From contig LR990041.1 of assembly GCA_905147135.1 (NCBI GenBank), forward strand, positions 15,065,907 to 15,129,906: a DNA stretch of 64,000 nt, in the 5' to 3' direction. The DNA comes from Blastobasis lacticolella (taxonomy: Eukaryota; Arthropoda; Insecta; Lepidoptera; Blastobasidae). A program made the translations under genes and the position numbers. Shown piece after piece: positions 22,961 to 32,429 of this stretch. Each line of letters opens with the position of its first letter. The stretch's first letter is position 1. The notes under the pieces were generated by a model that saw nothing but the letters and a program-made list of their open reading frames with translations, had not been told where the DNA came from and did not search any database.

Positions 22961-22966
22961 AATTGT

Positions 22967-23437
22967 TTTATTTTTAAAATTTCATGTGACAAAAATTTCC
23001 GTTACATCAACCGGAGATTTTACTCATCACCATTGTGTAAACTAAACCAGCTATTGCCAAAGCCACGAGAAAAATCAAACCATCAAGGTCCGTTGCTCGC
23101 CTAGAACAAACAATGTGATAAATCCTTAGAAGTACCAATTTTTAAACATCTAAGTTTGAATAAGCTGCTACAGTACCTTTTAGAACGTCGAGCCGAAAAT
23201 TGTTGCGTCTCAAAGTCTGTTCTTATTTCAGGGCTCATTGTTCGTACACTAAAAATATATCAGTAGTCTAGTAAATTTATAAGGTAACAGCTGGCAGAGA
23301 AATATATCAACTCACTCTTCTTTAGCTATCAAATAGTAAGCTGTTCTATTCTCGCTCTGGCGGGTGATAATAACGTAGTTATCCAACAAAATTTCGTCTG
23401 TAGTTGAATCTTTTAATATCTCGGAATTAGATGACAT
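22967..23437 (-). CDS. Three-exon gene for a 95-residue tail-anchored membrane protein
   Basis: Exons on the minus strand are 23316-23437, 23177-23248 and 23007-23100. All introns obey GT-AG (donors GTGAGT and GTACTG; acceptors atatttttag and ttgttctag). The coding total is 288 bp, exactly 96 codons with the stop. The protein starts MSSNSEILKDSTTDEILL, has a soluble acidic then basic middle (SARRSK), and closes with one hydrophobic segment (LIFLVALAIAGLVYTMVM) and a five-residue tail. That is the layout of a tail-anchored protein inserted into ER or mitochondrial outer membrane after translation. An AATAAA follows at 22967-22972. No family is recognised. The clean splicing, frame and polyadenylation signal make it one of the best intact genes here. 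Confidence 0.75.
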
Positions 23438-23489
23438 TTAATTTTTTCCAAACACGACATCATCACGTATGCATCGATCTCAAATCTGC

Positions 23490-23505
23490 AATGACAGCTG
23501 TCATT
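23490..23505. promoter_or_regulatory. 16-bp perfect palindrome with an E-box, upstream of the tail-anchored gene
   Basis: AATGACAGCTGTCATT is fully self-complementary and centred on the E-box CAGCTG. It lies about 55 bp upstream of the gene's ATG. It could be a bHLH site. It also overlaps the branch/acceptor region of a possible 5' untranslated intron (donor GTAAGT near 23566, acceptor tgtcattgcag). Confidence 0.4.
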
Positions 23506-23746
23506 AAAACATTCAATGTCTATCAAATTCAATTTTAACGTTGGCAACAACTACTTACGGTCTGGAAATTGTTTTGAAGAAGTAACGAGTTTCGTGCTTT
23601 CCTTCATCTCGCACCAATATTGTAGGTATATTATGCACCAATATTGTAGGTAAATTATCGGGAGAAACATAGAATTATCGGGGGTCTTGGCTAGTTTTAG
23701 AAGAAATGTCTCTGCTCCTATGATAGGCCACTCTTGAGGTACAAAA

Positions 23747-23812
23747 ATAGCTTTAAGTCCGCCATTGTACTGTAATGTGCATGAAGTTTTAAATAAATAA
23801 ATAAATAAATCA
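23747..23812 (+). repeat. Interspersed repeat tail ending in (AAAT)n
   Basis: agctttaagtccgccattgt, then gtgcatgaagttttaaataaataaataaataaat. It matches 29942-29998 almost word for word, so it is a dispersed retroelement tail. The presence of the same family inside and outside the 20.9-kb block suggests that the block is host DNA. Confidence 0.7.
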
Positions 23813-23977
23813 CTCTCCCATTTTCACAAATTGCACTGCGGAGAGAAGCGCTCAAGACTCCTGGTAGCGAAAGACTAACTTCTAGTTATTTCGAACCAGT
23901 CAACATAAGGTCGCAATGTCAATACTATTAACGATAATTAATGATATAAGAGCATTCTTTTATCTATAAGTACTTAC

Positions 23978-24238
23978 GAAGGTCATTGTCTTGAAGCATG
24001 CAACGTTTATCTCAACATATACAACGTAATCATTACTAATCAATATTATTTGACCCGTGTTCAATTTCACGTGCCACGCCAAGTGCGCTTCTACGCCAAT
24101 GATTACATTTACTCTAATTGAATGTCCTCTAACAAATTGTATTTGGATAATGGACTCGCTACTTTTGTTCACATGGTGACTCACTGCATTTCTTTTTATT
24201 AACGTTGTGCGGTTATACACTGCATGCGATAAGTGTTG
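23978..24238 (-). CDS. Possible internal exon, 87 codons
   Basis: This minus-strand segment lies between an acceptor-like ttctgatgttag and a donor GTAAGT (23972-23977). It is exactly 261 bp and open throughout, without an in-frame ATG near its start, which fits an internal exon. It encodes a beta-rich sequence (ESIIQIQFVRGHSIRVNVI, AHLAWHVKLNTGQIILIS). No family recognised. Partner exons are not identified. Confidence 0.4.
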
Positions 24239-24374
24239 CTAACATCAGAAATGATTTATCAATAAAATATACGTTGCAGTTATAAATTGCGTCAATTAAA
24301 GCAGTTATGACATGTTGCCAAATCAAAGGAGTATGTTTTCAAAATAAAGCTATTGAATTATAAAATCACTAAGA

Positions 24375-24770
24375 TTTATTCATATTACAGATCTTCAAAT
24401 ATTTGGTTTTGGGTATGAATACATTAAAGATGACTTTGGAGCTTTTTTTGCTTCATTAACTGGATTTATTACTAGGTTACTCAAATTTTTTATTGTATTA
24501 TCAATATATGAGTCTTCTGAGCTGACATATCTATTTCTTCCGTCCAATGACTTGATTCTACAAAAGGAAACAGCAAAAGGAAATGAGGTTGAGTTTAATC
24601 GAAAAAAGTTTGTAAAATCCAAAAGTGCACGCCTCATAGCAGTTATTTAAATTGATTTTAAGATTAAAAATTTTATTTTATAAGTCTTTAATAATAAAAT
24701 AACAAGAAAAAATGTATCTATTTAAATTTCGCGTCATTTCCTAAGATAAAATTTACATAGCGCATGCGCT
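24375..24770 (-). CDS. Small protein with a mitochondrial-style presequence
   Basis: Coding sequence is 24395-24637 (80 residues). The N-terminus, MRRALLDFTNFFRLNSTS, is basic and hydroxylated, almost without acids, like a mitochondrial import sequence. The rest is polar, with IDNTIKNLSNLVINPVNEAKK. A polyadenylation signal lies at 24375-24380. About 120 bp upstream is the palindrome AGCGCATGCGCT (24759-24770), which contains the NRF-1/Ewg-type site GCGCATGCGC typical of mitochondrial and housekeeping promoters. An acceptor-like tccttttgtag within the frame means the true 5' part could instead be spliced. No family recognised; the mitochondrial location is inferred. Confidence 0.45.
24759..24770. 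promoter_or_regulatory. GCGCATGCGC palindrome, NRF-1/Ewg-type site
   Basis: AGCGCATGCGCT is a perfect palindrome in very AT-rich surroundings. It contains the known NRF-1 (insect Erect wing) consensus. It is placed where a promoter for the minus-strand gene below it would lie. Confidence 0.5.
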
Positions 24771-24774
24771 GATC

Positions 24775-25980
24775 TCTATTTTTTATATACGACTTAAGGC
24801 TAATCTTCATTTGTATATAAATATAGATATACAAATACACAGTCGTGTTTTAGTTTTTTATAAATAATTATTGAACGGTAGTGAATTAAGCAGTCATATT
24901 AATTGAGAAATAGCGTCAAATGATACTATAAATGATAAAAAAAATAATTATTCCGATACGATAATTTTTTCGATGAATTTCCCTGCCACATACGGGGATC
25001 CATACACACAGGCATACGGACGTCCGAGAAAAATTATTTTTAACTAATTTATTTACTGTGTTAAACTAAATAATTGTTGTCAAATTATATTTTACGTGTT
25101 TAACACATCATTTTTCTTGATATACGTGCACTTACATTATCTTATAAGTGCAATAAAGTGATAAAAAAGTTAATTTAAGTTTCGAAAAACTGCTTTTTCT
25201 GACATGTCGAAAGTAGAGCACTACCTCAACGCTCCGCTTATGAGGCGTGCAAAATGAAATTAATCTTATTCATACTTACTTTTTTAGATTGGATATTCCC
25301 GAATAGAGAAACTACGTGGCCTATCATTCTAAAAAAAATGTTGTAGCTGATGTAAAACATCAAAAGTACTCTCAGCAAAGCACTCTCAACAAAAGAAATG
25401 TTATAAAATAACAAACAACTGATTCGGATCACAATTGAAATAAAACTGGCATAGAATACCTAAGATTTTAGAAAGAAAGGCTAACAACCTAGCAAAAAAT
25501 GCTTTTGAGCAGAAATAGCATCTGTCAATTTTTTTTGTGTAATTTCAGACTGCGGTAATACATTTTAGACAGATCCGGGAGCGAATATTTATGAGAGTAA
25601 TCATTTTTGATTTCACAGATAGTACAAGCATTAGATGTCATGTAAAAAATAGCAACGCATTACTCACCTTGATTGATTTGTCAAAAAATACTTGAAATTT
25701 TTTGTTTGTGGCTTTTATATTACACTTGAAATTATTTTTTCTTAAACATTGATTATCAACTAAAGTAAAATAGAATACTTGTAGTTAAAACCACAATTTT
25801 TTGTATTTGAATCATAATGATCTATCGTTAGTTATTTGTTGACTATCAGTATTATTGTAGGCGCATATTGTAAAAAAATGGCCTAAAGAATTATAATTTT
25901 TCTTGTACCGTTTCAAAGTTTTAATTCAACCCAATATAAGTTTTATTTTCTAAAATCTGTTTTTTGAACAGTGGGAATTC
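24775..25980. other. No secure gene
   Basis: One short minus-strand exon candidate (25280-25330, reading MIGHVVSLFGNIQSKK between a cattttttttag acceptor and a GTAAGT donor) is too small to support. The remainder is AT-rich spacer up to the right inverted repeat of the 20.9-kb block. Confidence 0.4.
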
Positions 25981-25981
25981 A

Positions 25982-26003
25982 AAATTTCGACTTGGAAAAC
26001 ATT
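25982..26003 (-). repeat. Right terminal inverted repeat of the 20.9-kb block
   Basis: AAATTTCGACTTGGAAAAC, the inverse of the left end at about 5136-5154 with one mismatch. Gypsy RNase H coding sequence begins within about ten bases of it. Confidence 0.7.
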
Positions 26004-26009
26004 CTAGTA

Positions 26010-27250
26010 ATGTAAATCAAGTAATGAAATTTATTAGCTGCATGGCATATTGCAAGACATTCCTTTTCAATCATTGCCATATTTTGCTCAGATTTAGACA
26101 AAGAGCGAGAAGTAAAAGCTATTAGACAGTTGTCTTGAATGAGGATAGCTCCGACTCCATCTTTAGAGGAATCACACTATACAGTGTGATTCCTCTAAAG
26201 TTCCTCAGTGACTTGTTTGGATCATAATGTTTAAGAGTTGGTGCGGAAGTGATCAAGCTTTTAATATCAAGAAAAGATTTATCATGGTTAGATTCCCATG
26301 ACCATGGAACATTATCTTTAGTGAGCTCACGAAGTGGCGCTGAAATATTTGATAAGTTAGGTAGGAACTTCATTAGGTATTTGGTCATACCTAGAAATCT
26401 CATTAGAGCTTGTTTGTCTTTAGGTTCAGGATATTTATTTATGGCATTAATTCGCTCTGTTTGTAGACCACGAGCAGCCACTATGTGACCGAGAACTTTA
26501 ATTTTGTTTTGTCGAAATTGGAATTTATAAGGATTAAAAGTTATACCATTACGTTGTGCTATTGAGAGAACATTATTTAAAATTTTATCATGCTCCTCCT
26601 TTGAGCAAGCAGATATGAACAAATCATCAATAAATATTTTGATGCCATCAATTCCTCCAAATAATTCAGCATTCTTTTTTTGGAAGACTTCAGATGCTAC
26701 TTTAATGCCAAATGGCAGGCGACAGAATTGATATGCTCCAAAAGGAGTATTGAAGGTGCATAGCTCGATGGATGCTTCATCAAGACACACTTGATAAAAA
26801 CTATATTTTAAATCTAAAACAGAAAAATAGGACTTGCCATTTAAATCATCTAAAATCTCTTCCTGTGAAGGAATTTGATATTTTTTATCTGCTATCTGTT
26901 CATTTAAGTGTTTGGGATCAAGACAGATTCTTAGACTTTTTCTCGGCAATGACCAATGGATGTGCCCATTTGGGTGGTTTGCTTACCTTACGAATGACTT
27001 TAGATTTTTCTAGCTTATTCAGTTTTTTAAGCAATTTATCACGCAATTGCTTAGCTACTCTACGTGGTGCATCTACAGTAGGCTGGGCGTACGGCTTTAG
27101 TGTTATGTGGTAAGGTTCACCAGAGAACTTTCCTAGACCACTGAAAACTGATTTATAGAGGGACAGTACATGCTCGCTATCATTCAGTGAAGGTGTTGTC
27201 ACCTTTTCATTTGACCTAACATGGCATAATTTTTTTACTAAACCCAACCT
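26010..27250 (-). pseudogene. Gypsy pol, 5' half: reverse transcriptase and start of RNase H
   Basis: On the minus strand the order is an N-terminal RT region (KPYAQPTVDAPRRVA, KLEKSKVIRKVSKPPKWAHP), a frameshift near 26935, palm motifs (LDLKYSFYQVCLD, FGAYQFCRLPFGI), the catalytic FIDD box (normally YVDD/YIDD), connection residues, and RNase H (SKDGVGAILIQD, MIEKECLAICHAANKFHY). The frame ends at the 20.9-kb block. A fold-back duplication at 26161-26200 causes another frameshift. The two frameshifts and the split make it inactive. Confidence 0.9.
26161..26200. repeat. Perfect 18-bp inverted repeat with a 4-bp loop
   Basis: CTTTAGAGGAATCACACT, then atac, then its exact inverse. It lies within Gypsy pol just before the RNase H SKDG motif. 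Flanking protein similarity shows that one arm is native and the other extra. This points to a templated (snap-back) replication error that also shifts the frame. Confidence 0.85.
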
Positions 27251-27258
27251 AATATTGG

Positions 27259-27543
27259 TTATTGGTGGTTGGTAGGTAAACCTAATATTGGTTTTTCATT
27301 AGCGTCAACCGCTACAAAATTTAAATTGTTTGTGTTATTTTTAATATCAGTGGTTAATCTAACAGAACCCTTCACCTCTATGGACTGGTTACCATAAGCA
27401 GACAGTTTCACTTTTAAAGGTGAGAGCTTAGGTGTCTCACAATTTTTGAAAACAGCCTCGAAAATGTCACAGGGCAGGACATATACCATACTACCTGTAT
27501 CTATTTTGAACCTTATGAAAGTCTTTAATTTTACCATACACAT
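27259..27543 (-). pseudogene. Gypsy aspartic protease region
   Basis: The frame contains the catalytic motif as IDTGSMVYVLP (family pattern DTGS/DSGA), later the flap-like KGSVRLTTDI and the hydrophobic ILGLP that closes retropepsin domains. It would cleave the Gag-Pol polyprotein. It lies in the correct order between gag and reverse transcriptase and is separated from both by frame breaks. Confidence 0.8.
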
Positions 27544-27849
27544 ACCACTCCTTATTATGATTACCTGATTTTACAGAATCAATTACAATGGAGCTCGTAT
27601 TCGATGAATTACTACAATCAGAGTCAGAATTACTTACGTTTAGGTAATGCAAATGCTTATGCTTCTTATTAATATTCTTCTTGCATCCAATTTTAAAATG
27701 ATGAAGACCTTTGCATAATGTTGCTTCTTATTATGAGCTGGACACTTTCCCCAACTTTGCAGGTATCCGCATTTTCTGCAGTTGTACTTTTGTTCTCTTT
27801 CATGTGTTCTCTTGTCTTAAACATTTGCTTGTTCTTTATTTCTTATATT

Positions 27850-28432
27850 TTAATGTTCTACAGGTGTTACGCCTGTTTCAATGTTTCTCATGTCTGAGAT
27901 CTGATATGTCCTTGCTTCATGCAATTGATAGATTCTTAGAGTTGATTCCAATGAAATCATGTGATCTTCACTTAAAAATTTGTCTAGAAGGTGTTTATCC
28001 TTAATGTTGCTTATTAGTCGATCTCTTATCAAGTTGTCACGGTCAGGAAAGTCACACGATGCTGCTGCATTTTTTAATTCCACCGCATAATCGTGCAATG
28101 TTTGCTCTAATTTCAATTTTAGGACAAAAAACTTATAGAATGTCTTTCGTATAGAATGTCCCTAAGTAGGCTGAAATGCGCATTAAACAGCTGCACCACG
28201 TCATGGGACCCGTTTCCCCATTTTCCTTCTTTATTTCAAATCTTCGATATATTATTACACCCTCAGGTCCAAGTTGGTTTAACAAAATGGCGATTTTGGT
28301 TTTTTCATTTTCTGCGCATTTTTTTGTTGCAGTTACATAAATCTCAAACAATTCCAACCAGGCTTCCCATTCGGCAGCAAGATTAGTAACATTGAAGTTA
28401 AATTTAGATGGCCCATGGACATTATTTTCCAT
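27850..28432 (-). pseudogene. Gypsy gag remnant
   Basis: Two minus-strand frames (28133-28432, starting MENNVHGPSKFNFNVTNLA, and 27850-28116 with DYAVELKNAAASCDF and LIRDRLISNI) show the capsid-like pattern common to Ty3/Gypsy gag (AAEWEAWLELFEIY, then RLISNIKDKHLLDKFL). A frame break lies near 28120-28150. The zinc-knuckle region at about 27720-27790 has cysteines (CGYLQSWG-type) but is degraded. Gag forms the virus-like particle. Confidence 0.8.
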
Positions 28433-28548
28433 GTTTGCGTAAATATATCTCTTGTTAGGTTACGCACGCGGCTTCTTACGGGACAAGAATTTTTTAGTAA
28501 CTTTAAAAGTTATTCGACTCACAATTTTTAGTCCACACACCTAATACA

Positions 28549-28741
28549 TGTTCAGTTCCTTAGGTACTCTAAATTAAACGTGGTTCTTCAAAGATTGAGT
28601 GTTTATTTATTTGCTTTACAATGCCGACATCGTTACATGGCCGCTGGATCGAGAGAAAGAGACTTTGCATTGATGGTGGCGCTAACTGGCGTTCAACCAA
28701 GGAACTATCGTGCCACTATGTGAACGACATGGAATGCAACA
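28549..28741 (-). repeat. Gypsy 5' LTR
   Basis: This 193-bp copy matches the LTR at 2766-2962. On the minus strand it opens TGTTGCATTCCATG and ends CTGAACA. The gag leader follows inward. The expected tRNA-complementary primer site directly inside (TGTATTAGGTGTGTGGAC) does not match a common tRNA end that I recognise. Confidence 0.9.
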
Positions 28742-29290
28742 GGTCATACCCGGAGAGAGTCTCACTGCCCAACACCGGGTCCTTGTGATGGAGCTGCGCG
28801 TTAAGCCCCGAGGCAAATACCGGGAGCAGTGCCGACGCCATACTCGGTGGTAGCTGCTTGAAGGTACCAAGTCCCACGAATTCGCCGCTGCTGTCAGCGA
28901 TCTTAGTATTGCGACAGAAGGTTAACCCGTCCAACAACTCTAGGACAGAACTCAGGCAGCTATCGCACGGGCAGCGCGGTTGGTGCTGGGGGTGTCTAGG
29001 GGTGGTCGCAGGCTTGACAAGGAGACCTGGTGGTGGACGACACAGTCCAGAGGGTGACCAGGCTGAAAAAAGCCCTCTTTAAAAAGTGGCAAGCGTCCAT
29101 ATCCCCTGAAGACCACGCTGCATACAGGGATGCCAAACGTGCCAGCAAACGAGCGGTAGCCAGAGCCAGACAAGACCACTTACGTCCTTTGTACGATAAG
29201 TTGGAATCGTCTGAGGGGCATAAACTTATTTACAACGATCGAGGGTTAAAGCGGCACAGGACATTTCCACGTGCCACTGTGTAAATGATT
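28742..29290 (+). pseudogene. RTE-type LINE, continuation right of the Gypsy insertion
   Basis: It resumes at the duplicated GGTCA with VIPGESLTAQHRVLVMELR, the conserved end of the RTE endonuclease. It then runs through the endonuclease-RT linker: DKETWWWT, RLKKALFKKWQAS, ARARQDHLRPLYDKLES. Stops and frameshifts occur near 28850, 28920 and 29030. The element stops before the reverse-transcriptase core. Confidence 0.85.
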
Positions 29291-29713
29291 CTAGCGGTAA
29301 CCTGTTATGCGATGACCGCGCGGTAAAAGAGATTGCATAATAATATGCAGTTAAATACACTACTTTATCTACACTCATATTTTTATTTTAAAAATCGTAC
29401 CTATAATTTTCTCAACTTTGCTGGAAGTAAGCTGCGAGTCAGTTTGTTGTACCTACGCGTCGAGGATATTAGGGGAGGGGAGGGCAAGTTGGTTCATCTA
29501 ACAAAAATCGTAAGAAAAACACGCATGTTACAGAGATTAACGCAACTTTTATTTTTATAATAATTAACAGTACTATAGACTATCAAAATAATTTTATAAA
29601 TGCTTAAAATAGAAATCACAACCTGGGCATGAGATCATCATGTAAAATAATTGTTTTGAGCCATCTTGCCCCTCCATATAGGGCAAGATGGTTCGGGCAT
29701 ATAATAATCATGA

Positions 29714-29974
29714 CTAGTCTTGACAATCGTCACAAAAGTATGTTCCAGACCCAATATACGAAAAGCACGCTTCGTGAGTCCACTCTTTGCACTCGGAGCA
29801 TTGTATCCAATCCTCAGGTGGGGGATTGATATATTTTTCTTTGCAAAGTGTGCAGTAATAATCACGGCCGAGTTCAGAACCAGCGAGAGCCGATTGTTTT
29901 CTATTAGTTTCTATAAGTAGACTGGTAGATAATGCTATTTTAGCTTTAGGTCCGCCAATGTACTGTTTGTGCAT
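29714..29974 (-). pseudogene. PHD-type zinc finger, C-terminal remnant of a pogo-like transposase
   Basis: The minus-strand frame holds the zinc-ligand series CTLC, then WIQCSECKEWTHEAC, then YFCDDC. This is a compact C4HC3 finger with the usual W-x-H-x-x-C core, at residues about 40-85. The first 16 residues come from the inverse of a dispersed AAAT-tailed repeat, so the ATG is not native. Such fingers close many insect CENP-B/pogo-type transposases. The upstream catalytic domain is absent. Confidence 0.65.
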
Positions 29975-29998
29975 GAAATATAAATAAATAAATAAATA
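29942..29998 (+). repeat. Interspersed repeat tail ending in (AAAT)n
   Basis: agctttaggtccgccaatgt, then tgtgcatgaaatataaataaataaataaataaataaa. It is the same dispersed tail as at 23747-23812. Confidence 0.7.
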
Positions 29999-31033
29999 AA
30001 TAAATTAGTGAATATGGTCATATTCGTCTTGCCCGCTTGGCATTTGATAGATAAAAAAAATATCCTAAAAATTTATTTGTTTCGGTGATGAAAGATGCTT
30101 CATTACAGCTTAATTTACATAAGATAAGGCAACAGAAGCAACCTTTATCATCAATATATATGAATGATATAACAGAAAATGTTAAAACTTATCGTGACAA
30201 AATATTTTATTTTCTTGCGTCAATTCTGTTTCTCGTCACTAAAACGCACGCTCTCCCCACGACAGCCGAGTTCGCATTGTATTGTGAAGTCGGCCCGCCC
30301 CGCGCGTCCCGCCACGCCGGTACTTTCATGTACGGAACGAGTAGTAAGATCCTACGAGAATGATTCGTGTTGCCCGCTATATTCATCTTGCCCTTCCTTC
30401 CCCTAAGTGGCGGGAAATTCACTTCACTACTTTCACATTTATCTATTTCTTTGCTTCAAATGAGAAAAAACATTCACAAACACAAATTACAACAATTAGA
30501 TTACAAATTAAAAAATATTCTGTTTAGCGGGAAAATAATTACACACAAATATAAATAGGAAAATTTGAATTTGTCAAAGACATTTAGGTATTCAGCCTAC
30601 ATTTCGCCGCCCGACAAAAATTTAAAAATTAAAAGTATTGCATAATGATTAAAAAGTTATTTTACGTTACAGCTGTAATGAAATTAGTATGGGAAATGCT
30701 GTTCCGAAAAGTAATTTTTAAAAATTTTATAGTCTATCGTGAAAAAAGTGTATCCTTAAACAACTGTTTTCGAATATGAAATTGGAACATTACGCTATGA
30801 GTGTAGATAAATAATATTATCCATCTCTACATTAAATAATAAATTATTACATAATTAACATTACCAAAATTTTGACAATAATTTATAACATGTCTATAAT
30901 AGTATTTTATGCAACTGTCATATAAAAAGAGGGTATTAAAACATGAGTGTCTGTTTATCATACGAGGCGTAGCCAAGATTGATAATAGTTTGACACGAGT
31001 GTTTTAATACCTAATTATATGCAGTTGTATACA

Positions 31034-31574
31034 CTACTTTATCTACACTCATATTTTTATGTTAAAACTTTGTAGGTACCTATAATATTCTCAACTTTGC
31101 TGGAAGTAAGCTGCGTATCAGTTCTGTTGTATCTACGCGTCGAGGATATCAAGCGGCGGGAAATTCACTTCACTACTTTCACATTTATCTTTTTATTTGC
31201 TTCAAACAAGAAAAAACATTCACAAACACAAATTACAACAATTATAAAAAAGATTCTGTTTAGCGGGAAAATAATTACACATAAATATGAACAGGAAAAT
31301 TTGAATTTTATATTTGAATTTTTAATTTGTTAATAGGTAGGTATTTAGCCTACATTTCGCCGTGTCTCGGCGCCCGACAAAAATTTAAAAAATAAAAGTG
31401 TTGCATAATTATTAAAAAGTTATTTTACGTTACAGCTGTAATGAAATTAGTATAGGAAATGCTGTATCGAAAAGTAATTTTTTAAAATTTTATAGACTAA
31501 CGTGAAAAAAGTGTATCCTTAAACAACTGTTTTCGAATATGAAATTGGAACATTACGCTATGAGTGTAGATAAA
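31034..31574. mobile_element. Non-autonomous element copy 2, uninterrupted
   Basis: It is about 540 bp with the same inverted ends (actttatctacactcat / atgagtgtagataaa) and interior as copy 1 but without the pogo insertion. It abuts the Copia remnant. Confidence 0.85.
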
Positions 31575-31579
31575 ACTTA

Positions 31580-32425
31580 TTACACAGTGATAATATTCAT
31601 GTATTTTATACATCTTACATGCTTAACTCTGCCTAAAGGCTTAGTGAGTATGTCAGCTATCATATATTCAGTTGACAAGCACTGAACTTTTGCAAAACCG
31701 TTCCTTACCAAATCTTTAATATAATGGTACCGCAAGTTTAAGTGTTTAGTGCGTTTGTGACAATATTCCTTACACTCCAACAATTTATGCGCGCTTTGGT
31801 TGTCATTATATATTATTACATCAACATTTTTACAAGTTAATTACAAAAACAAATTTTATTTAAAAGATAAGTCTTTACAAACATCTCCTTTAGCCTAATA
31901 CTCTGCTTCCGTACTTGAAAGCGCTACACATCTTTGTTTACGAGACTCCCAATGTATAGTATTCTTTCCCAGTTTAGTTACAAAGCCAGTGTATGACTTC
32001 CGGTCAATGACATCATTGCCCCAATCCGCATCACAATAAGCGGACAAAGTTAAACTATTGTTCTTATAAAAACATAAGGAATAATTTAATGTCCCCGCCA
32101 AATATCTTTGGCGGCTTACCAGTGATCTTTACCATAGCCATGATTAAACTGACTTAACTGGCTACACACAAAAGCTATGTCTGGCCTGGTACATGATAAA
32201 TACATTAAGCTACCCAGTAAAATTGATAAATATCATCATCCAAACAAGATTCTGATTTTTTTTGTTTACAATTTAACATCATAGGTGTTTTTACACTTTT
32301 ACAATATGACATACCAAAGCGCTTTAATAATCTTTTTACATATTTAGTTTGATCTAGTTTCATTAAACCCTTAGCTGTATCACGCGTAACATTCATACCA
32401 AGACAGTTTGTTAAATTGCCCAGGT
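31580..32425 (-). pseudogene. Copia retrotransposon pol remnant (end of RT and RNase H)
   Basis: Minus-strand frames in order are NCLGMNVTRDTAKGL with QTKYVKRLLKRFGM (end of reverse transcriptase), then LTLSAYCDADWGND ... SYTGFVTKLG and CVALSSTEAEY (Copia RNase H with the DADWG and STEAEY signatures), then HLNLRYHYIKDLV and ADILTKPL (C-terminus). Frame breaks occur near 32110-32210 and 31800-31890. LTRs, gag and integrase are not seen nearby. Confidence 0.9.
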
Positions 32426-32429
32426 TTTA

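Larger units (their letters stand above)
5131..26003. mobile_element. 20.9-kb insertion with short terminal inverted repeats splitting the Gypsy RNase H
   Basis: The Gypsy RNase H frame stops at KFHYLIY (about 26010) and resumes at YSRDVLV (about 5122), with the block between them. The left end reads GTTTTCGAAGTCGAAATTT (about 5136-5154). The right end, inverted, reads GTTTTCCAAGTCGAAATTT. These differ at one of 19 positions. The junctions read ctataa on the left and tgtaaatc on the right, so a short TRTAA duplication is possible but unproven. No transposase was recognised. Its internal repeats belong to families also found outside the block (the SINE of 53860, the tail of 29942), so it looks like host DNA that moved. 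Its class is unknown. Confidence 0.65.
29472..30403 (-). mobile_element. pogo-like DNA transposon nested in the element above
   Basis: Ends are GGGGAGGGGAGGGCAAGTTG on the left and, inverted, GGGGAAGGAAGGGCAAGATG on the right. TA flanks both sides (29470-29471, 30404-30405). The sister copy at 31150 shows the unoccupied site (gaggatatcaagcggcggg), confirming both boundaries. It encodes a PHD-type finger, as pogo-like transposases of insects often do at the C-terminus. The DDE catalytic core is missing. Confidence 0.8.
29361..30811. mobile_element. Non-autonomous element copy 1, interrupted by a pogo-like transposon
   Basis: Ends are tactttatctacactcat and its inverse atgagtgtagataaa. The body matches copy 2 (31034-31574) on both sides of a 930-bp insert. 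It shares caactttgctggaagtaagc on the left and gcctacatttcgccg, ttacgttacagctgtaatg and tgaaattggaacattacgct on the right. A third partial copy lies at 62468-62704. Confidence 0.85.

Noticed and set aside
5131..26003. The 20.9-kb block as an integrated bracovirus circle
   Set aside because: Its inverted ends and BEN gene are suggestive, but its SINE and repeat families also occur outside the block, which suggests host origin, and I cannot confirm the bracovirus integration motif from memory. Kept only as an alternative.
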